From: Kluyvera genomosp. 1 | Lineage (GTDB): Bacteria; Pseudomonadota; Gammaproteobacteria; Enterobacterales; Enterobacteriaceae | NCBI RefSeq assembly: GCF_001266615.1 | Contig: NZ_LGHZ01000009.1 | Span: 1-64,000 of the forward strand | Length of the DNA stretch: 64,000 nt | Direction: 5' to 3' | Part shown: piece after piece, positions 16,461-25,117 of the stretch | Layout of the letters: each line of letters opens with the position of its first letter | How positions within the stretch are numbered: the first letter of the stretch is position 1 | Made by a program: the position numbers and the translations under genes | The notes under the pieces: model-generated | The model's database searches: none | Told to the model about the DNA's origin: nothing | Seen by the model: only the letters and a program-made list of their open reading frames with translations

Positions 16461-17267
16461 ATGATTACATTATGCAAAGCCTGCGGGACGTCCTATGAAA
16501 CAACCGATTCCCATCCCACACATTGCCCTATTTGTGAAGATGAACGCCAGTATGTCCCCGCAAGCGGGCAGCAATGGGTCGATTTTGACGCCCATTGCGC
16601 TTCGCACACCAATACATGGCAACAGCACGACAGTTCGCTCCTCAGCTTCCGCACCGTGCCTGATTTTGCCATCGACCAACGTGCGTTCATTCTCCGCACG
16701 CCAGAGGGCAATATTTTGTGGGACTGCATTGCCACACTGGATGACGCCACCAAAACGCTCGTTCACGCCCTGGGCGGCCTTAAAGCCATCGCGATATCGC
16801 ATCCTCATTACTACAGCACCATGCAGGATTGGGCTGCGGAGTTTAACGCCCCCATTTATCTTCACACCAATGACCGCCAATGGGTCATGCGCGACAGCCC
16901 GTGGATACGTTTTTGGCACGGCGACACTCTTGAGCTGACTCGCGATGTCCGGGTGATCCGCCTGGGTGGACATTTTGCTGGCGGCTGTGTTCTGCATTGG
17001 GCACGGGATGAAGGCGTGGTGCTTTCCGGCGACATCGTTCAGGTTACCCCCGGTGCGCGTGCCGTCTCGTTTATGTGGAGCTACCCTAATCTGCTGCCGC
17101 TGTCAGCCGCAACGGTTCGCGACATCACCCAGCGTCTAAGCGTGGTGAAATTTAAGCAACTCTACGGCGCATTTGAAGGGAAGGATATTACGGAAAATGC
17201 CGATGAGATTGTGCGGGTTTCGGGAGAGAAGTATGTTTCTTGTCTTGGGGATGGGAGCGATAAATAA
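16461..17267 (+). CDS. Zinc-ribbon/metallo-beta-lactamase-fold protein with a degenerate metal site
   Basis: The 268-residue protein begins with a zinc-ribbon-like CxxC-x16-CxxC (CKACG ... CPICE, residues about 5-28). A metallo-beta-lactamase-fold domain follows. The usual HxHxDH metal motif reads HPHYYS (AISHPHYYSTM, about residue 115), so the Asp and third His are missing. The later motif positions LGGHFAGG and VVLSGDIVQV are retained. Only part of the dinuclear site can therefore form; the catalytic activity is doubtful or different. The ATG at 16461 has GAGGAGAG upstream. No operon partner. Confidence 0.8.
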   Translation: MITLCKACGTSYETTDSHPTHCPICEDERQYVPASGQQWVDFDAHCASHTNTWQQHDSSLLSFRTVPDFAIDQRAFILRTPEGNILWDCIATLDDATKTLVHALGGLKAIAISHPHYYSTMQDWAAEFNAPIYLHTNDRQWVMRDSPWIRFWHGDTLELTRDVRVIRLGGHFAGGCVLHWARDEGVVLSGDIVQVTPGARAVSFMWSYPNLLPLSAATVRDITQRLSVVKFKQLYGAFEGKDITENADEIVRVSGEKYVSCLGDGSDK

Positions 17268-17363
17268 CCAGCAGCGCATGGCTGGGCTGCCCCTCTTCCA
17301 TTAAAGATACGAAGGTCAGGAATTTCAATGAGTATTATTGGGAGGGCATTCCATCGATTTATG

Positions 17364-17423
17364 ATAAACAGCCTATCTTGTCAGATAGACTGTTTATAGC
17401 AGCTTTATCATTTAAAAAGCTGC
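17364..17423 (-). terminator. Two tandem hairpins downstream of yeeN
   Basis: On the minus strand, after the yeeN stop, come first GCAGCTTT/AAAGCTGC (plus 17399-17406 with 17416-17423) and then ATAAACAG.CTATCT/AGATAG.CTGTTTAT (17364-17378 with 17383-17397, one mismatch, 4-nt loop). There is no clean T-run, but the double hairpin in a 175-bp gap probably ends the yeeN transcript. Confidence 0.5.
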
Positions 17424-17443
17424 CATAATGACAGTCGCTTTAA

Positions 17444-18160
17444 TTAGAGATTAGCAACGTTATGATAGACTTTTTGAACATCATCGTCAGCTTCAAGCGC
17501 ATCAACGAGCCCTTCAAAGATTGCTAAATCTTCTTCTGAAAGTTCAATTTCTGCTTGAGCAATCATTTCTAATTCAGTTGATGTAAATTCAGTAATGCCC
17601 GCTGCTTTCAGCGCTGCAATACCTTTGTGAAGATCGGTGGATTCAGTATAAATAATGATGTTCCCTTCTTCTTCGGTAACATCGCGAACTTCTACTTCAG
17701 CATCCAGTAAAATTTCAAAAATACGGTCTGGGTCAGTACCTGCAAATACAATCACGCCGGTATTATCAAACATATAGCTGACAGAACCCGCTGCGCCGAT
17801 ATTCCCGCCTTTTTTATTGAAGATGTTGCGGACATTAGCAATCGTGCGGTTAACGTTTGAAGTCAATGTTTCGGCGATGACCATTGAACCATTTGGCCCA
17901 AAGCCTTCATAACGGCCTGGCACAAACGTTTCGTCTCCGCCGCCTTTGGCTTTATCAATCGCTTTATCAATAACGTGTTTTGGAACCTGGGCCTGCTTCG
18001 CACGTTCAATAACGAATTTTAACGCCGAGTTTGATTCTGGGTCTGGTTCACCTTGTTTAGCAGCGGCATAGATTTCTACACCGAATTTTGCATATACGTT
18101 TGACGTTGCACCGTCTTTAGCCGTTTTTTTAGCAACGATATTGGCCCATTTACGTCCCAC
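17444..18160 (-). CDS. yeeN: YeeN, YebC/TACO1-family protein
   Basis: This 238-residue protein nearly matches E. coli YeeN from [20 protein letters not shown] to [11 protein letters not shown]. The family (YebC/PmpR/TACO1) comprises DNA-binding regulators and, for several members, translation factors that relieve stalling at proline-rich stretches. Landmarks include [20 protein letters not shown] and [18 protein letters not shown]. Codons are more AT-rich than in most of the window. A long AT-rich promoter region lies upstream and hairpins lie downstream. Confidence 0.95.
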   Translation of the reverse strand: MGRKWANIVAKKTAKDGATSNVYAKFGVEIYAAAKQGEPDPESNSALKFVIERAKQAQVPKHVIDKAIDKAKGGGDETFVPGRYEGFGPNGSMVIAETLTSNVNRTIANVRNIFNKKGGNIGAAGSVSYMFDNTGVIVFAGTDPDRIFEILLDAEVEVRDVTEEEGNIIIYTESTDLHKGIAALKAAGITEFTSTELEMIAQAEIELSEEDLAIFEGLVDALEADDDVQKVYHNVANL

Positions 18161-18755
18161 TGGAACAGTCTCCTCAAAAATGTATTTACATTAACGGCAG
18201 CTTAATAAAGCGACACGTTTTTCTGTCACATTATATCATGACATGTAAATTCTCGTCTATGAGAAATAAAAAAGTGAAATATTACGGAATGTTACTTTAA
18301 ATTCATTAATAGTTAACATTATGGATAAATCATTCTAAAACGCCATTGTGATTCCTTTGCTTTTTATTCTCAATATTAAGCTGCAGCAAAAATAGATATC
18401 AGGCAAGGGGAACAAAATACAGGCTATGTGAGGATAAATACGAAAAGATGAGCCCGTTATATAAAAAACTCGCTAATACATTAGCTAAATCGCTATCGTT
18501 ATTGCTGGATTTGACATTATGCAATCTACAGGGTCTGAGCAAGGAGTATTTATGATAAATACCATTCTGACCTTTTATCCAGAACGTTCTTATCTGATTC
18601 CGGTATGGAACGGACCCATCAAATTGGCGGGCGTTCTGCTATGCGCAAAGCGCGGACCTCTCGCATCCATACTATGATTTGTTCTAAACAACCGGAATTG
18701 AACCTAGCGATTCCTTGCTCTCATGTTCTCCACACCATAATTACATGGAGTCTTT
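18161..18755. other. Long AT-rich intergenic region between yeeN and a phosphoesterase gene
   Basis: This 595-bp region holds the yeeN promoter at its left end. At its right end it holds a short ORF with a good ribosome-binding site (18552-18677, listed separately). The middle shows no coding signal and no strong hairpin. Confidence 0.5.
18552..18677 (+). CDS. Possible 41-codon ORF or gene remnant
   Basis: AAGGAGTATTT precedes an ATG opening a 41-codon frame starting MINTILTFYPERSYLIPVWN and ending CAKRGPLASIL. It lies 78 bp upstream of the phosphoesterase gene. It could be an upstream leader peptide or the decayed N-terminus of a lost gene. No family is recognised and coding status is uncertain. 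Confidence 0.3.
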   Translation: MINTILTFYPERSYLIPVWNGPIKLAGVLLCAKRGPLASIL

Positions 18756-19493
18756 ATGTTGATAGCGCAGGTTTCAGACATTCACGCCTCACCCGAAAAT
18801 GATCATCTGTTTCGGTTTGACCAGGTCCTCAATTGGCTTACGCATCTGAAACCAAATGTACTGGTACTTACTGGTGATCTAACGGATGGGCATTGGCTGG
18901 AAGGTTATAAACAGATAGCCGAGCACCTGAATCAACACAATTACCCTTCATTGATACTGGCTGGTAACTCAGACGACCGCAGTATGATGCGTTCTGTTTG
19001 GGGTGAGAATAAATGGGCGCGCGAGGCCCAAGGAGAGGCTATGCACTTTGTCCATGACACAGGAGGCATTCGGCTGATTGGTCTGGATTCAACGATAGAT
19101 GGTCAGGATGACGGCAGCGTGGCTGACCATCTGGTATGGCTGGAGACTCAACTGAACGACGCAGGCAGCCTTCCGTCATTACTGTTCCTGCACCATCACG
19201 TATTTGCATCGGGTATTCCAACGCTAGACGAAATGATGTGCAGAGGTCTACCAGAAATGGAGGATTTGATCAGATGCGCTCCGGGCAGACTACTCGCCAT
19301 TTCGACCGGTCATGTCCACAGACCGATAGCAGGGACGTTTGCGGGCATACCTGCATACATTTGTGGCTCCGTCTGCCCGGCTAATCCGGTTTGGTTTGGA
19401 ACAGCCAACGTTCCTCCTGCGAATGACCCGGCAGCATTGATGATTCATCGCTACGTCAGTCACTCTCTGACCAGTCACCACGTTTGCGTTTAA
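18756..19493 (+). CDS. Calcineurin-like metallophosphoesterase (CpdA-like)
   Basis: This 245-residue calcineurin-fold phosphoesterase resembles the cyclic-nucleotide phosphodiesterase CpdA. The metal-binding motifs are in order: QVSDIHA (D-x-H, residues about 6-11), LTGDLTDG (GD), LAGNSDDR (GN[H/S]D, with Ser where His is usual), LFLHHHVF (H) and STGHVHRP (GHxH). The bimetal site therefore looks almost complete. The natural substrate is unknown. ACATGGAGTCTTT precedes the ATG. An OpuC-type transporter operon begins 139 bp downstream on the same strand, so the two may be functionally linked, but a promoter could lie between them. Confidence 0.88.
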   Translation: MLIAQVSDIHASPENDHLFRFDQVLNWLTHLKPNVLVLTGDLTDGHWLEGYKQIAEHLNQHNYPSLILAGNSDDRSMMRSVWGENKWAREAQGEAMHFVHDTGGIRLIGLDSTIDGQDDGSVADHLVWLETQLNDAGSLPSLLFLHHHVFASGIPTLDEMMCRGLPEMEDLIRCAPGRLLAISTGHVHRPIAGTFAGIPAYICGSVCPANPVWFGTANVPPANDPAALMIHRYVSHSLTSHHVCV

Positions 19494-19632
19494 CGGGTAT
19501 TCAGAAAACGCATCATTACCAAAAGCCAAATACCTGCAATACAAATGCAAATATCATATTTGCGCCCTGTTCATCGCCTCTGTAATTTGTGTTTTATATA
19601 AATGCAATAATTTCAGGGCGCTATTGTTTCAT

Positions 19633-20721
19633 ATGATAAAACTCGAAAACATAAACAAAACGTACCCTGGTAGTACGCACGCTGCGATCGGAAATTTAAA
19701 TATCGTTATCAATGAAGGTGAATTCTGCACATTCGTTGGCCCCAGCGGCTGCGGGAAAACCACTATATTACGGATGATTAATCAACTGGATATCCCGGAT
19801 GCCGGTTCGGTTTATGTTCAGGGAATTAAAATAGCCGATACCGATATTATTCAGGTGCGCCGAAAAATAGGTTTTGTGATGCAAAGTGCAGCCTTATTCC
19901 CGCACCGGACGGTTTCCCAGAATATCGCCACCGTTCCGCGCCTTCTTGGCTGGAATAAAAAGCATATTCAGGCACGTATTGATGAGTTGGTTGAGATCAT
20001 GTCCCTCGACCCGAGCCTGCTTGCGCGCTACCCCCACCAGCTTTCAGGCGGACAGCAAGGGCGGGTGGCGATTGCCCGTGCGCTGGCGGCCGATCCCCCT
20101 ATTCTGTTAATGGATGAACCCTTTGCGGCTATCGACCCGGTCGTGCGAGAAAAGCTCCAGGACGAGTTGTTGCAGCTCCAGCAGCGCCTGCACAAAACCA
20201 TCGTGCTCGTCACCCATGACATCAACGAAGCCATTCGCCTGGGCGATAAAATTGCCATCTTTCAGGAAGGGGGTGTCCTGGCTCAGTTTGATACGCCCGA
20301 TAATATCCTCGCCCAACCAGCCAGCGAGTTCGTGGCGCGATTCATCGGGCCTGAGCCCAATTTAAAACGCCTTGCCAGGCTTCAGGTTGGGCAACTGCCG
20401 CGTCACGATGTTCCCCTAGTGGACGAGGCGCTAACCCCCATTTTCAGTCAACATCCGGTGGTGGCCAGCCCGCTGCGGCTGGTGCTCGATAAACAGCTGC
20501 GCCCGTTGTACTGGCTCGACCCTGAGCGGCGTACCACCCTGCCCGTTTCACTCACCCTGAAGGCGCTTCACTCCCTGCGTTTCGCGTACAGCGCACTTCT
20601 GGATGCGCCGGGGGGTGTGCTGGTGCACGTCAACGGAGACGGTCAGTATCAGGGAAGTATTTCCCACGGGCTGCTCCAGCACGTACTCAACGGGCATGTG
20701 GATGTTCGCCGCTATGATTGA
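19633..20721 (+). CDS. OpuCA/YehX-like quaternary-amine ABC transporter ATPase
   Basis: This 362-residue ATPase belongs to the osmoprotectant (glycine betaine/choline/carnitine) importer class. It has Walker A GPSGCGKTT, signature [15 protein letters not shown], Walker B ILLMDEPFAAIDP and VLVTHDINEAIRLGDKI. Residues about 245-362 form a C-terminal extension with a CBS-like regulatory character. ATG at 19633 (MIKLENINKTYPG) is favoured; an in-frame start 9 bp upstream is possible. Its stop overlaps the first permease start by 8 bp. It is first gene of the ATPase-permease-permease-binding protein operon. Confidence 0.92.
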   Translation: MIKLENINKTYPGSTHAAIGNLNIVINEGEFCTFVGPSGCGKTTILRMINQLDIPDAGSVYVQGIKIADTDIIQVRRKIGFVMQSAALFPHRTVSQNIATVPRLLGWNKKHIQARIDELVEIMSLDPSLLARYPHQLSGGQQGRVAIARALAADPPILLMDEPFAAIDPVVREKLQDELLQLQQRLHKTIVLVTHDINEAIRLGDKIAIFQEGGVLAQFDTPDNILAQPASEFVARFIGPEPNLKRLARLQVGQLPRHDVPLVDEALTPIFSQHPVVASPLRLVLDKQLRPLYWLDPERRTTLPVSLTLKALHSLRFAYSALLDAPGGVLVHVNGDGQYQGSISHGLLQHVLNGHVDVRRYD

Positions 20722-21343
20722 CTGGCAATGGATTGCGGATAATCAGGGCCCGATTGCAGCCCTGCTCTGGCAGCACACGCTGCTGGTGGCGATATCGCTC
20801 TTTTTCGGCACGGCACTCACCGGGATATTGATTGGCCTGACCCTGCGCTGGCCCGCATCGTCTCCGATACTGCTCGGTCTGTGCGGGGTGCTGTTTACCA
20901 TCCCCTCGCTGGCGCTGTTTATTCTGTTGATCCCGTTTACCGGTCTGTCGCTCACCACGTCAGTGATCGGCTTAACGCTCTATTCACTGCTGATCCTGCT
21001 ACGCAACGTAGTCGCCGGGATAGAAAAACTGCCGTCGGACGTGCTCGAATCCGCCCGCGCGCTGGGCTACACGCGCTGGTACCGGTTTATTGACGTTGAG
21101 CTGCACCTGATGACTCCGTCTTTGTTTGCCGGGCTGCGTATTGCCTCGGTCACGCTGGTCGGGCTGGTCACGGTCACGGCGCTCATTGGTCAGGGCGGTC
21201 TTGGGCAACTCCTGCTGTCGGGCTTTAACCAGGATTTCCTTACGCCAATTGTGGTGAGCGTGGTGCTGAGCCTGGTGCTGTCGTTTATTTTTGACTCTCT
21301 GATAGCACGTCTGGGCTATTGGATAACTCCCTGGGCACGCTAA
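20714..21343 (+). CDS. OpuCB/YehY-like ABC permease
   Basis: This 209-residue permease of the betaine/osmoprotectant importer type has about five membrane segments and the EAA-like loop DVLESARALGYTRWYRFIDVELHLM. The ATG at 20714 (MIDWQWIADNQGP) overlaps the ATPase stop by 8 bp. Upstream in-frame Met codons inside the ATPase gene are rejected because the encoded prefix is not permease-like. The second permease starts on the last base of this stop codon. Confidence 0.9.
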   Translation: MIDWQWIADNQGPIAALLWQHTLLVAISLFFGTALTGILIGLTLRWPASSPILLGLCGVLFTIPSLALFILLIPFTGLSLTTSVIGLTLYSLLILLRNVVAGIEKLPSDVLESARALGYTRWYRFIDVELHLMTPSLFAGLRIASVTLVGLVTVTALIGQGGLGQLLLSGFNQDFLTPIVVSVVLSLVLSFIFDSLIARLGYWITPWAR

Positions 21344-22020
21344 TGGATATCTTAACCGCAACCTGGCACTGGTTAATTCAGCCGGACCACTGGCTCAGCG
21401 ATACGGGGATCCTACTGCGCTTACGCGAGCATCTCTGGTATGTGCTGGTGAGCATGGCTATCGCCTCGGCCATTGCGTTACCCCTGGGAGTGGCGCTGGG
21501 CTACTGGCGCAAAGGGGCTTTCCTGGTCATCAACCTGTTCAACATTGGCCGGGCGATTCCCTCTCTTGGCCTGATTTTATTGTGCATTATTCTGGTGGGT
21601 TTCAATGATACGCCGGTCTTTCTTGCGCTAATCGCCCTGTCAGTCCCGCCGATTCTGACCAATACCTGGGTGGGGATTTACCACGCCGACCGCACCCTTT
21701 GCGATGCCGCCACCGCAATTGGCATGACGCCCATACAGAGCCTGTGGCAGCTGCGCATCCCGCTGGCGATGCCATTGATCTTTGCAGGAATTCGCACCGC
21801 GCTGTTGCAGCTTATCGCCACGGCGGTGGTCGCCGCCTATGCCGGGCTGGGCGGGCTGGGCCGCTTCCTGATTGATGGTCTTGGGCAGCGCGATATGCCG
21901 CAGGTCATTTCCGGATCTCTTGTGGTGACGCTGCTGGCACTGACCTGTGAGGGGATATTTTCACTTATCAACAACGTGTTATTTCAGTCAAAGGCCGCAC
22001 CCGCAATAACGGAATCATGA
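21343..22020 (+). CDS. OpuCD/YehW-like ABC permease
   Basis: This is the second permease of the osmoprotectant-type importer, 225 residues. The EAA loop is CDAATAIGMTPIQSLWQLRI, and the conserved glycine-rich AGLGGLGRFLIDG is near the C-terminus. The start overlaps the previous stop by one base (TAATG), indicating strong coupling. With the first permease it forms the membrane heterodimer. Confidence 0.9.
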   Translation: MDILTATWHWLIQPDHWLSDTGILLRLREHLWYVLVSMAIASAIALPLGVALGYWRKGAFLVINLFNIGRAIPSLGLILLCIILVGFNDTPVFLALIALSVPPILTNTWVGIYHADRTLCDAATAIGMTPIQSLWQLRIPLAMPLIFAGIRTALLQLIATAVVAAYAGLGGLGRFLIDGLGQRDMPQVISGSLVVTLLALTCEGIFSLINNVLFQSKAAPAITES

Positions 22021-22049
22021 TAAAAACCACCTGCAAATAAAGAGGCACT

Positions 22050-22940
22050 ATGAAGCAATCATTATGGCAAGCGTTTAACCGCCGTGGATTTAAGTTATCC
22101 CTTCTGGCGGCAGGATTATTCAGCTTAAGTTTTACCACCCTGGCGGAAACCGTCACCATTGGCGGGGCGAATTTTACCGAAAGCTCAATTCTTGCCAATA
22201 TTTACGCCAGCGCATTAAAGAAAAATAATATTGATGTTAAAACGCGGCTTAATCTGGGTAACCGCGAAATTATTATTCCGGCCCTGAAAAGCGGCGAAAT
22301 AGATATTGTCCCGGAATATCTCGGTGCACTGCTGAATTATTATGACACGAAAACCCTGGCGACCACCCAGAGCGATGTCAGTGCCGGGCTTGCAAAAGTG
22401 CTGCCGGCAGAATTCACACTGCTTACCCCCTCTCCCGCCAGTTCGGTCACAGCCTGGGCCGTCCGCGCCGAAACGGCCAAAAAATATGGGTTAACCAAAC
22501 TCTCCGATCTAACGCCTGTTGCACACGAGTTGGTGATCGGCGGGCCGCCGGAGTTTCCGGTTCGCGCCCTCGGTTTGCCGGGCCTCAAGCGCGTCTACGG
22601 CCTTGAGTTTAAAGAGGTGAAATCCCTCGACATGGGCGGGCCGCTGTCCCGCCTGGCGCTGAACTCCGGAAAAATTGATGTGGCAACGGTGGTCTCCACC
22701 CAGGGATCGCTCGCCAAAGAGAACTGGGTAGTCCTGGAAGATGATAAACACGAGCAGCCAAGCCAGAATGTTGTCCCGCTGGTACGCAAAGCGGCGCTGA
22801 CGCCAAAAATCGACGGCATCCTCAATCAGGTGTCTCACAAGCTGGATAACACCGCGTTGGTCGAGCTGAACAAGCAGGTCGATCTCCAGCACAAAGATCC
22901 GGCTGCCGTGGCAGAACAATGGGTCAACACCAATCTTTAA
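22050..22940 (+). CDS. OpuCC/OsmF-like periplasmic quaternary-amine binding protein
   Basis: This 296-residue OpuAC-family binding protein has a signal peptide (cleavage near TTLAE, about residue 33) and a mature start ETVTIGGANFTESSILANIY, the classic OpuCC/YehZ signature. It also has SGEIDIVPEYLGALLNYY. In this family a cage of aromatic residues binds the trimethylammonium head group. Glycine betaine, choline, carnitine or a related betaine is the likely ligand, but the downstream oxidative enzymes suggest it may be taken up as a nutrient rather than as an osmoprotectant. It follows the permease by 29 bp in the same operon. Confidence 0.9.
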   Translation: MKQSLWQAFNRRGFKLSLLAAGLFSLSFTTLAETVTIGGANFTESSILANIYASALKKNNIDVKTRLNLGNREIIIPALKSGEIDIVPEYLGALLNYYDTKTLATTQSDVSAGLAKVLPAEFTLLTPSPASSVTAWAVRAETAKKYGLTKLSDLTPVAHELVIGGPPEFPVRALGLPGLKRVYGLEFKEVKSLDMGGPLSRLALNSGKIDVATVVSTQGSLAKENWVVLEDDKHEQPSQNVVPLVRKAALTPKIDGILNQVSHKLDNTALVELNKQVDLQHKDPAAVAEQWVNTNL

Positions 22941-22995
22941 CGCTTTTCATCATTCAATGGCCAGGGATCGGCCACAACCTGACGCAGGCACCACA

Positions 22996-24312
22996 ATGTC
23001 GCACAACACCATGATCCTGAACCTGTTCTTTTTCAATCCACAGGGTGATTATCGGTTCTCATGGCGTCACCCGGACGCACCCGAACACGAGATTTTCACC
23101 CTCAGTTATTACACCGCCCTTGCCCGCAAGGCCGAAGCCGCTACGCTTGATGCCTTGTTCATTGCCGACCATACCGGGGTCTGGGACAGCGGCCTTGCCC
23201 ATTACGCCAATGCCCGGCTTGAACCGCTGACGCTACTCTCGGCGCTGGCAGCCGTCACGGACAATATTGGCCTGATGGCAACCGCTTCAACGTCTTACAC
23301 CGAACCCTATAACCTGGCGCGCTACTTCGCCTCGCTCGATTTCCTGAGTAACGGACGCGCAAGCTGGAATATTGTGACCTCCTGGCTGGAAGAAGAAGCC
23401 GCCAATTTTGGTCTGGATCAGATCCCGCAGCATGGTAATCGGTACCAGCGTGCCGGGGAGTTTATCGATGTAGTTACCCGTCTGTGGGACTCATGGGAAG
23501 ATAGCGCGCTGCTGTTTGATAAACAGCGCGGCCTGTTTGCCGATGCCGATAAGGTGCATCATCTTAACCATCACGGCGATTTCTTTAAGGTGCGTGGCCC
23601 GCTTAATGTGCCACGTCCCCCGCAGGGGCATCCTGTTCTCGTGCAGGCAGGCTCTTCCGAAGCTGGTAAGCAACTCGCCGCCAGCCGGGCGGATATGCAC
23701 TTTGTGTTTATCAAGTCCATCGAGCAGGGAAAAGCCTACCGCGAAGAGATGAATCAGCGCCTGAAAGCCCTCGGACGTTCCCCTGAAGCCTTTAAAATCA
23801 TCGCTGGGGTGTTGCCGGTAGTGGTGAATTCCGAAGCCGAAAAAGCCGAGCGCCAGCAGCTCAACGCGCAGTTGATGAGCGATCGGATGGCTATCGACCT
23901 GCTGTCGGCTTATCTGAAACTGGATCTGAGCCCTTATCCCTACGATAAACCGCTGCCGCCGCTGCCAGACGACGCAAACTTCGACGGGATTCGCACCGTA
24001 CTGCAACTCATCCGGGATTACGACCCAGCCCTGTCTATTCTCGAGCTGGGCCGTCTGTTGCTGCAAAGCTCCGACAGCTGGCTGGTGATGGGCAGTGCGC
24101 AGGAAGTTGCCGACACGCTGGCGGAAATCTATCTTTCCGGGGCCGCAGACGGCTTTAACCTGATGTTCCCACTGCTGCCGGGGGATTTTGACAGCTTCAC
24201 TGAACAGGTTGTCCCGATTCTCAAAGCCAAAGGGGTGATGAAAGCCGACTATGCGGCGGGAACGCTGCGGGAAAAACTGGGCCTTCCAGTGGCCAGAAAC
24301 AACTTTGCCTGA
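22996..24312 (+). CDS. LLM-class flavin-dependent monooxygenase (NtaA/SnaA/DszA family)
   Basis: This 438-residue luciferase-like FMNH2-dependent monooxygenase has family landmarks LNLFFFNPQGDYRFSWRHP (N-terminus) and TLDALFIADHTGVWDS. It also has RASWNIVTSWLEEEAANFG, RYQRAGEFIDVVTRLWDSWE and PVLVQAGSSEAGK. Family members oxidise nitrilotriacetate, sulfones or N-methyl heterocycles and need a separate flavin reductase, which is not seen nearby. It lies 55 bp after the binding-protein gene, probably in the same transcript. The start is chosen at MSHNTMILN because the upstream Met has no ribosome-binding site and is out of family alignment. The substrate is likely a nitrogen-containing compound delivered by the importer. 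Confidence 0.88.
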   Translation: MSHNTMILNLFFFNPQGDYRFSWRHPDAPEHEIFTLSYYTALARKAEAATLDALFIADHTGVWDSGLAHYANARLEPLTLLSALAAVTDNIGLMATASTSYTEPYNLARYFASLDFLSNGRASWNIVTSWLEEEAANFGLDQIPQHGNRYQRAGEFIDVVTRLWDSWEDSALLFDKQRGLFADADKVHHLNHHGDFFKVRGPLNVPRPPQGHPVLVQAGSSEAGKQLAASRADMHFVFIKSIEQGKAYREEMNQRLKALGRSPEAFKIIAGVLPVVVNSEAEKAERQQLNAQLMSDRMAIDLLSAYLKLDLSPYPYDKPLPPLPDDANFDGIRTVLQLIRDYDPALSILELGRLLLQSSDSWLVMGSAQEVADTLAEIYLSGAADGFNLMFPLLPGDFDSFTEQVVPILKAKGVMKADYAAGTLREKLGLPVARNNFA

Positions 24313-24316
24313 ATAG

Positions 24317-25117
24317 CTACAGCCGGGTGACACCGGCTGTTTGCGCCGCATTGCGCCAGTCCAGTAACTGCGAGTAAGGCTCGCGCGTCACCGCACTAAA
24401 CCCGCCAATCAGCAGCGCGGCACAAATTTCCCGGTATTGCGCCGCAGTCACCAGCGTATGAAGTGCATCCTGCAACGCAGCAAGCATGTCGGCAGAGGTT
24501 TTCCCCGCGGTGATGAGCGGTAATCCAGGCGCCAGCGGGCTGTGGTCGATAACCGCCAGCCCCTCCAGTAACGCGGGTTCATGACGTTGTAATAGCGCCC
24601 AGGTTACGCAGTCGATGGCTGCGATATCCCCTTCACCGCGTTTCACATCGATAAGCGACTGACGATGGCTGCCGCTCAGGACAACGCGCGAGAAAAAGCG
24701 CCCGTTCACCGCCAGTGGCGTCACCATTTTCATCAGTACGTTGTAACCTGACTGCGAATCGGTGGAGTTGCACACCACTGGTCGGCCGCGAAAATCAGCA
24801 AAGGTTTGCTGTTTATCCTTTTCGCGCGCCACCAGCACGCTGCGGTAATAGATGTTCTCGCAGCCCGGCGCGGTGTAGTGAAAACAACCGACCACCTGAG
24901 CGTCCAAAAGCTGCGTCACAAGCGGATAACCGCAGGTCTGACTCAGGATCAGCTGTGGGTTTTGCCAGTGTGCCACCAGCGCCTCCTGTGGCACCACTGG
25001 CGTGAGACGCTCTACCGGAACGCCCAGGGCCACCAGCAGTTTCTGCACCGCCAGCCACAGAGCATCGGTGTCGCGGCGGTTAACGGCGTACATCGGGAAT
25101 GCCAACGGATCACTCAT
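24317..25117 (-). CDS. PhnD-like (phosphonate-type) binding-fold protein without signal peptide
   Basis: This 266-residue protein has a PhnD/SsuA/transferrin-type binding fold: SQTCGYPLVTQL, SVLVARE, DFRGRPVVCNSTDSQSGYNV, SLIDVKRGEGDIAAIDCVTW and the C-terminal helical segments. No signal peptide is visible at MSDPLAFPMYAVNRRD, so it is probably cytoplasmic and not part of an ABC importer. It overlaps the desaturase stop by 8 bp with AAGGAGAAGG upstream, so it is translationally coupled to that gene. It converges on the monooxygenase gene with a 4-bp gap. It may bind a substrate, act as an accessory protein or be a non-transport enzyme. Confidence 0.75.
   Translation of the reverse strand: MSDPLAFPMYAVNRRDTDALWLAVQKLLVALGVPVERLTPVVPQEALVAHWQNPQLILSQTCGYPLVTQLLDAQVVGCFHYTAPGCENIYYRSVLVAREKDKQQTFADFRGRPVVCNSTDSQSGYNVLMKMVTPLAVNGRFFSRVVLSGSHRQSLIDVKRGEGDIAAIDCVTWALLQRHEPALLEGLAVIDHSPLAPGLPLITAGKTSADMLAALQDALHTLVTAAQYREICAALLIGGFSAVTREPYSQLLDWRNAAQTAGVTRL

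Noticed and set aside
23491-24351. Antisense frame across the flavin monooxygenase gene
   Set aside because: His/Gln-rich nonsense composition typical of shadow frames; the sense strand has a clear family match.
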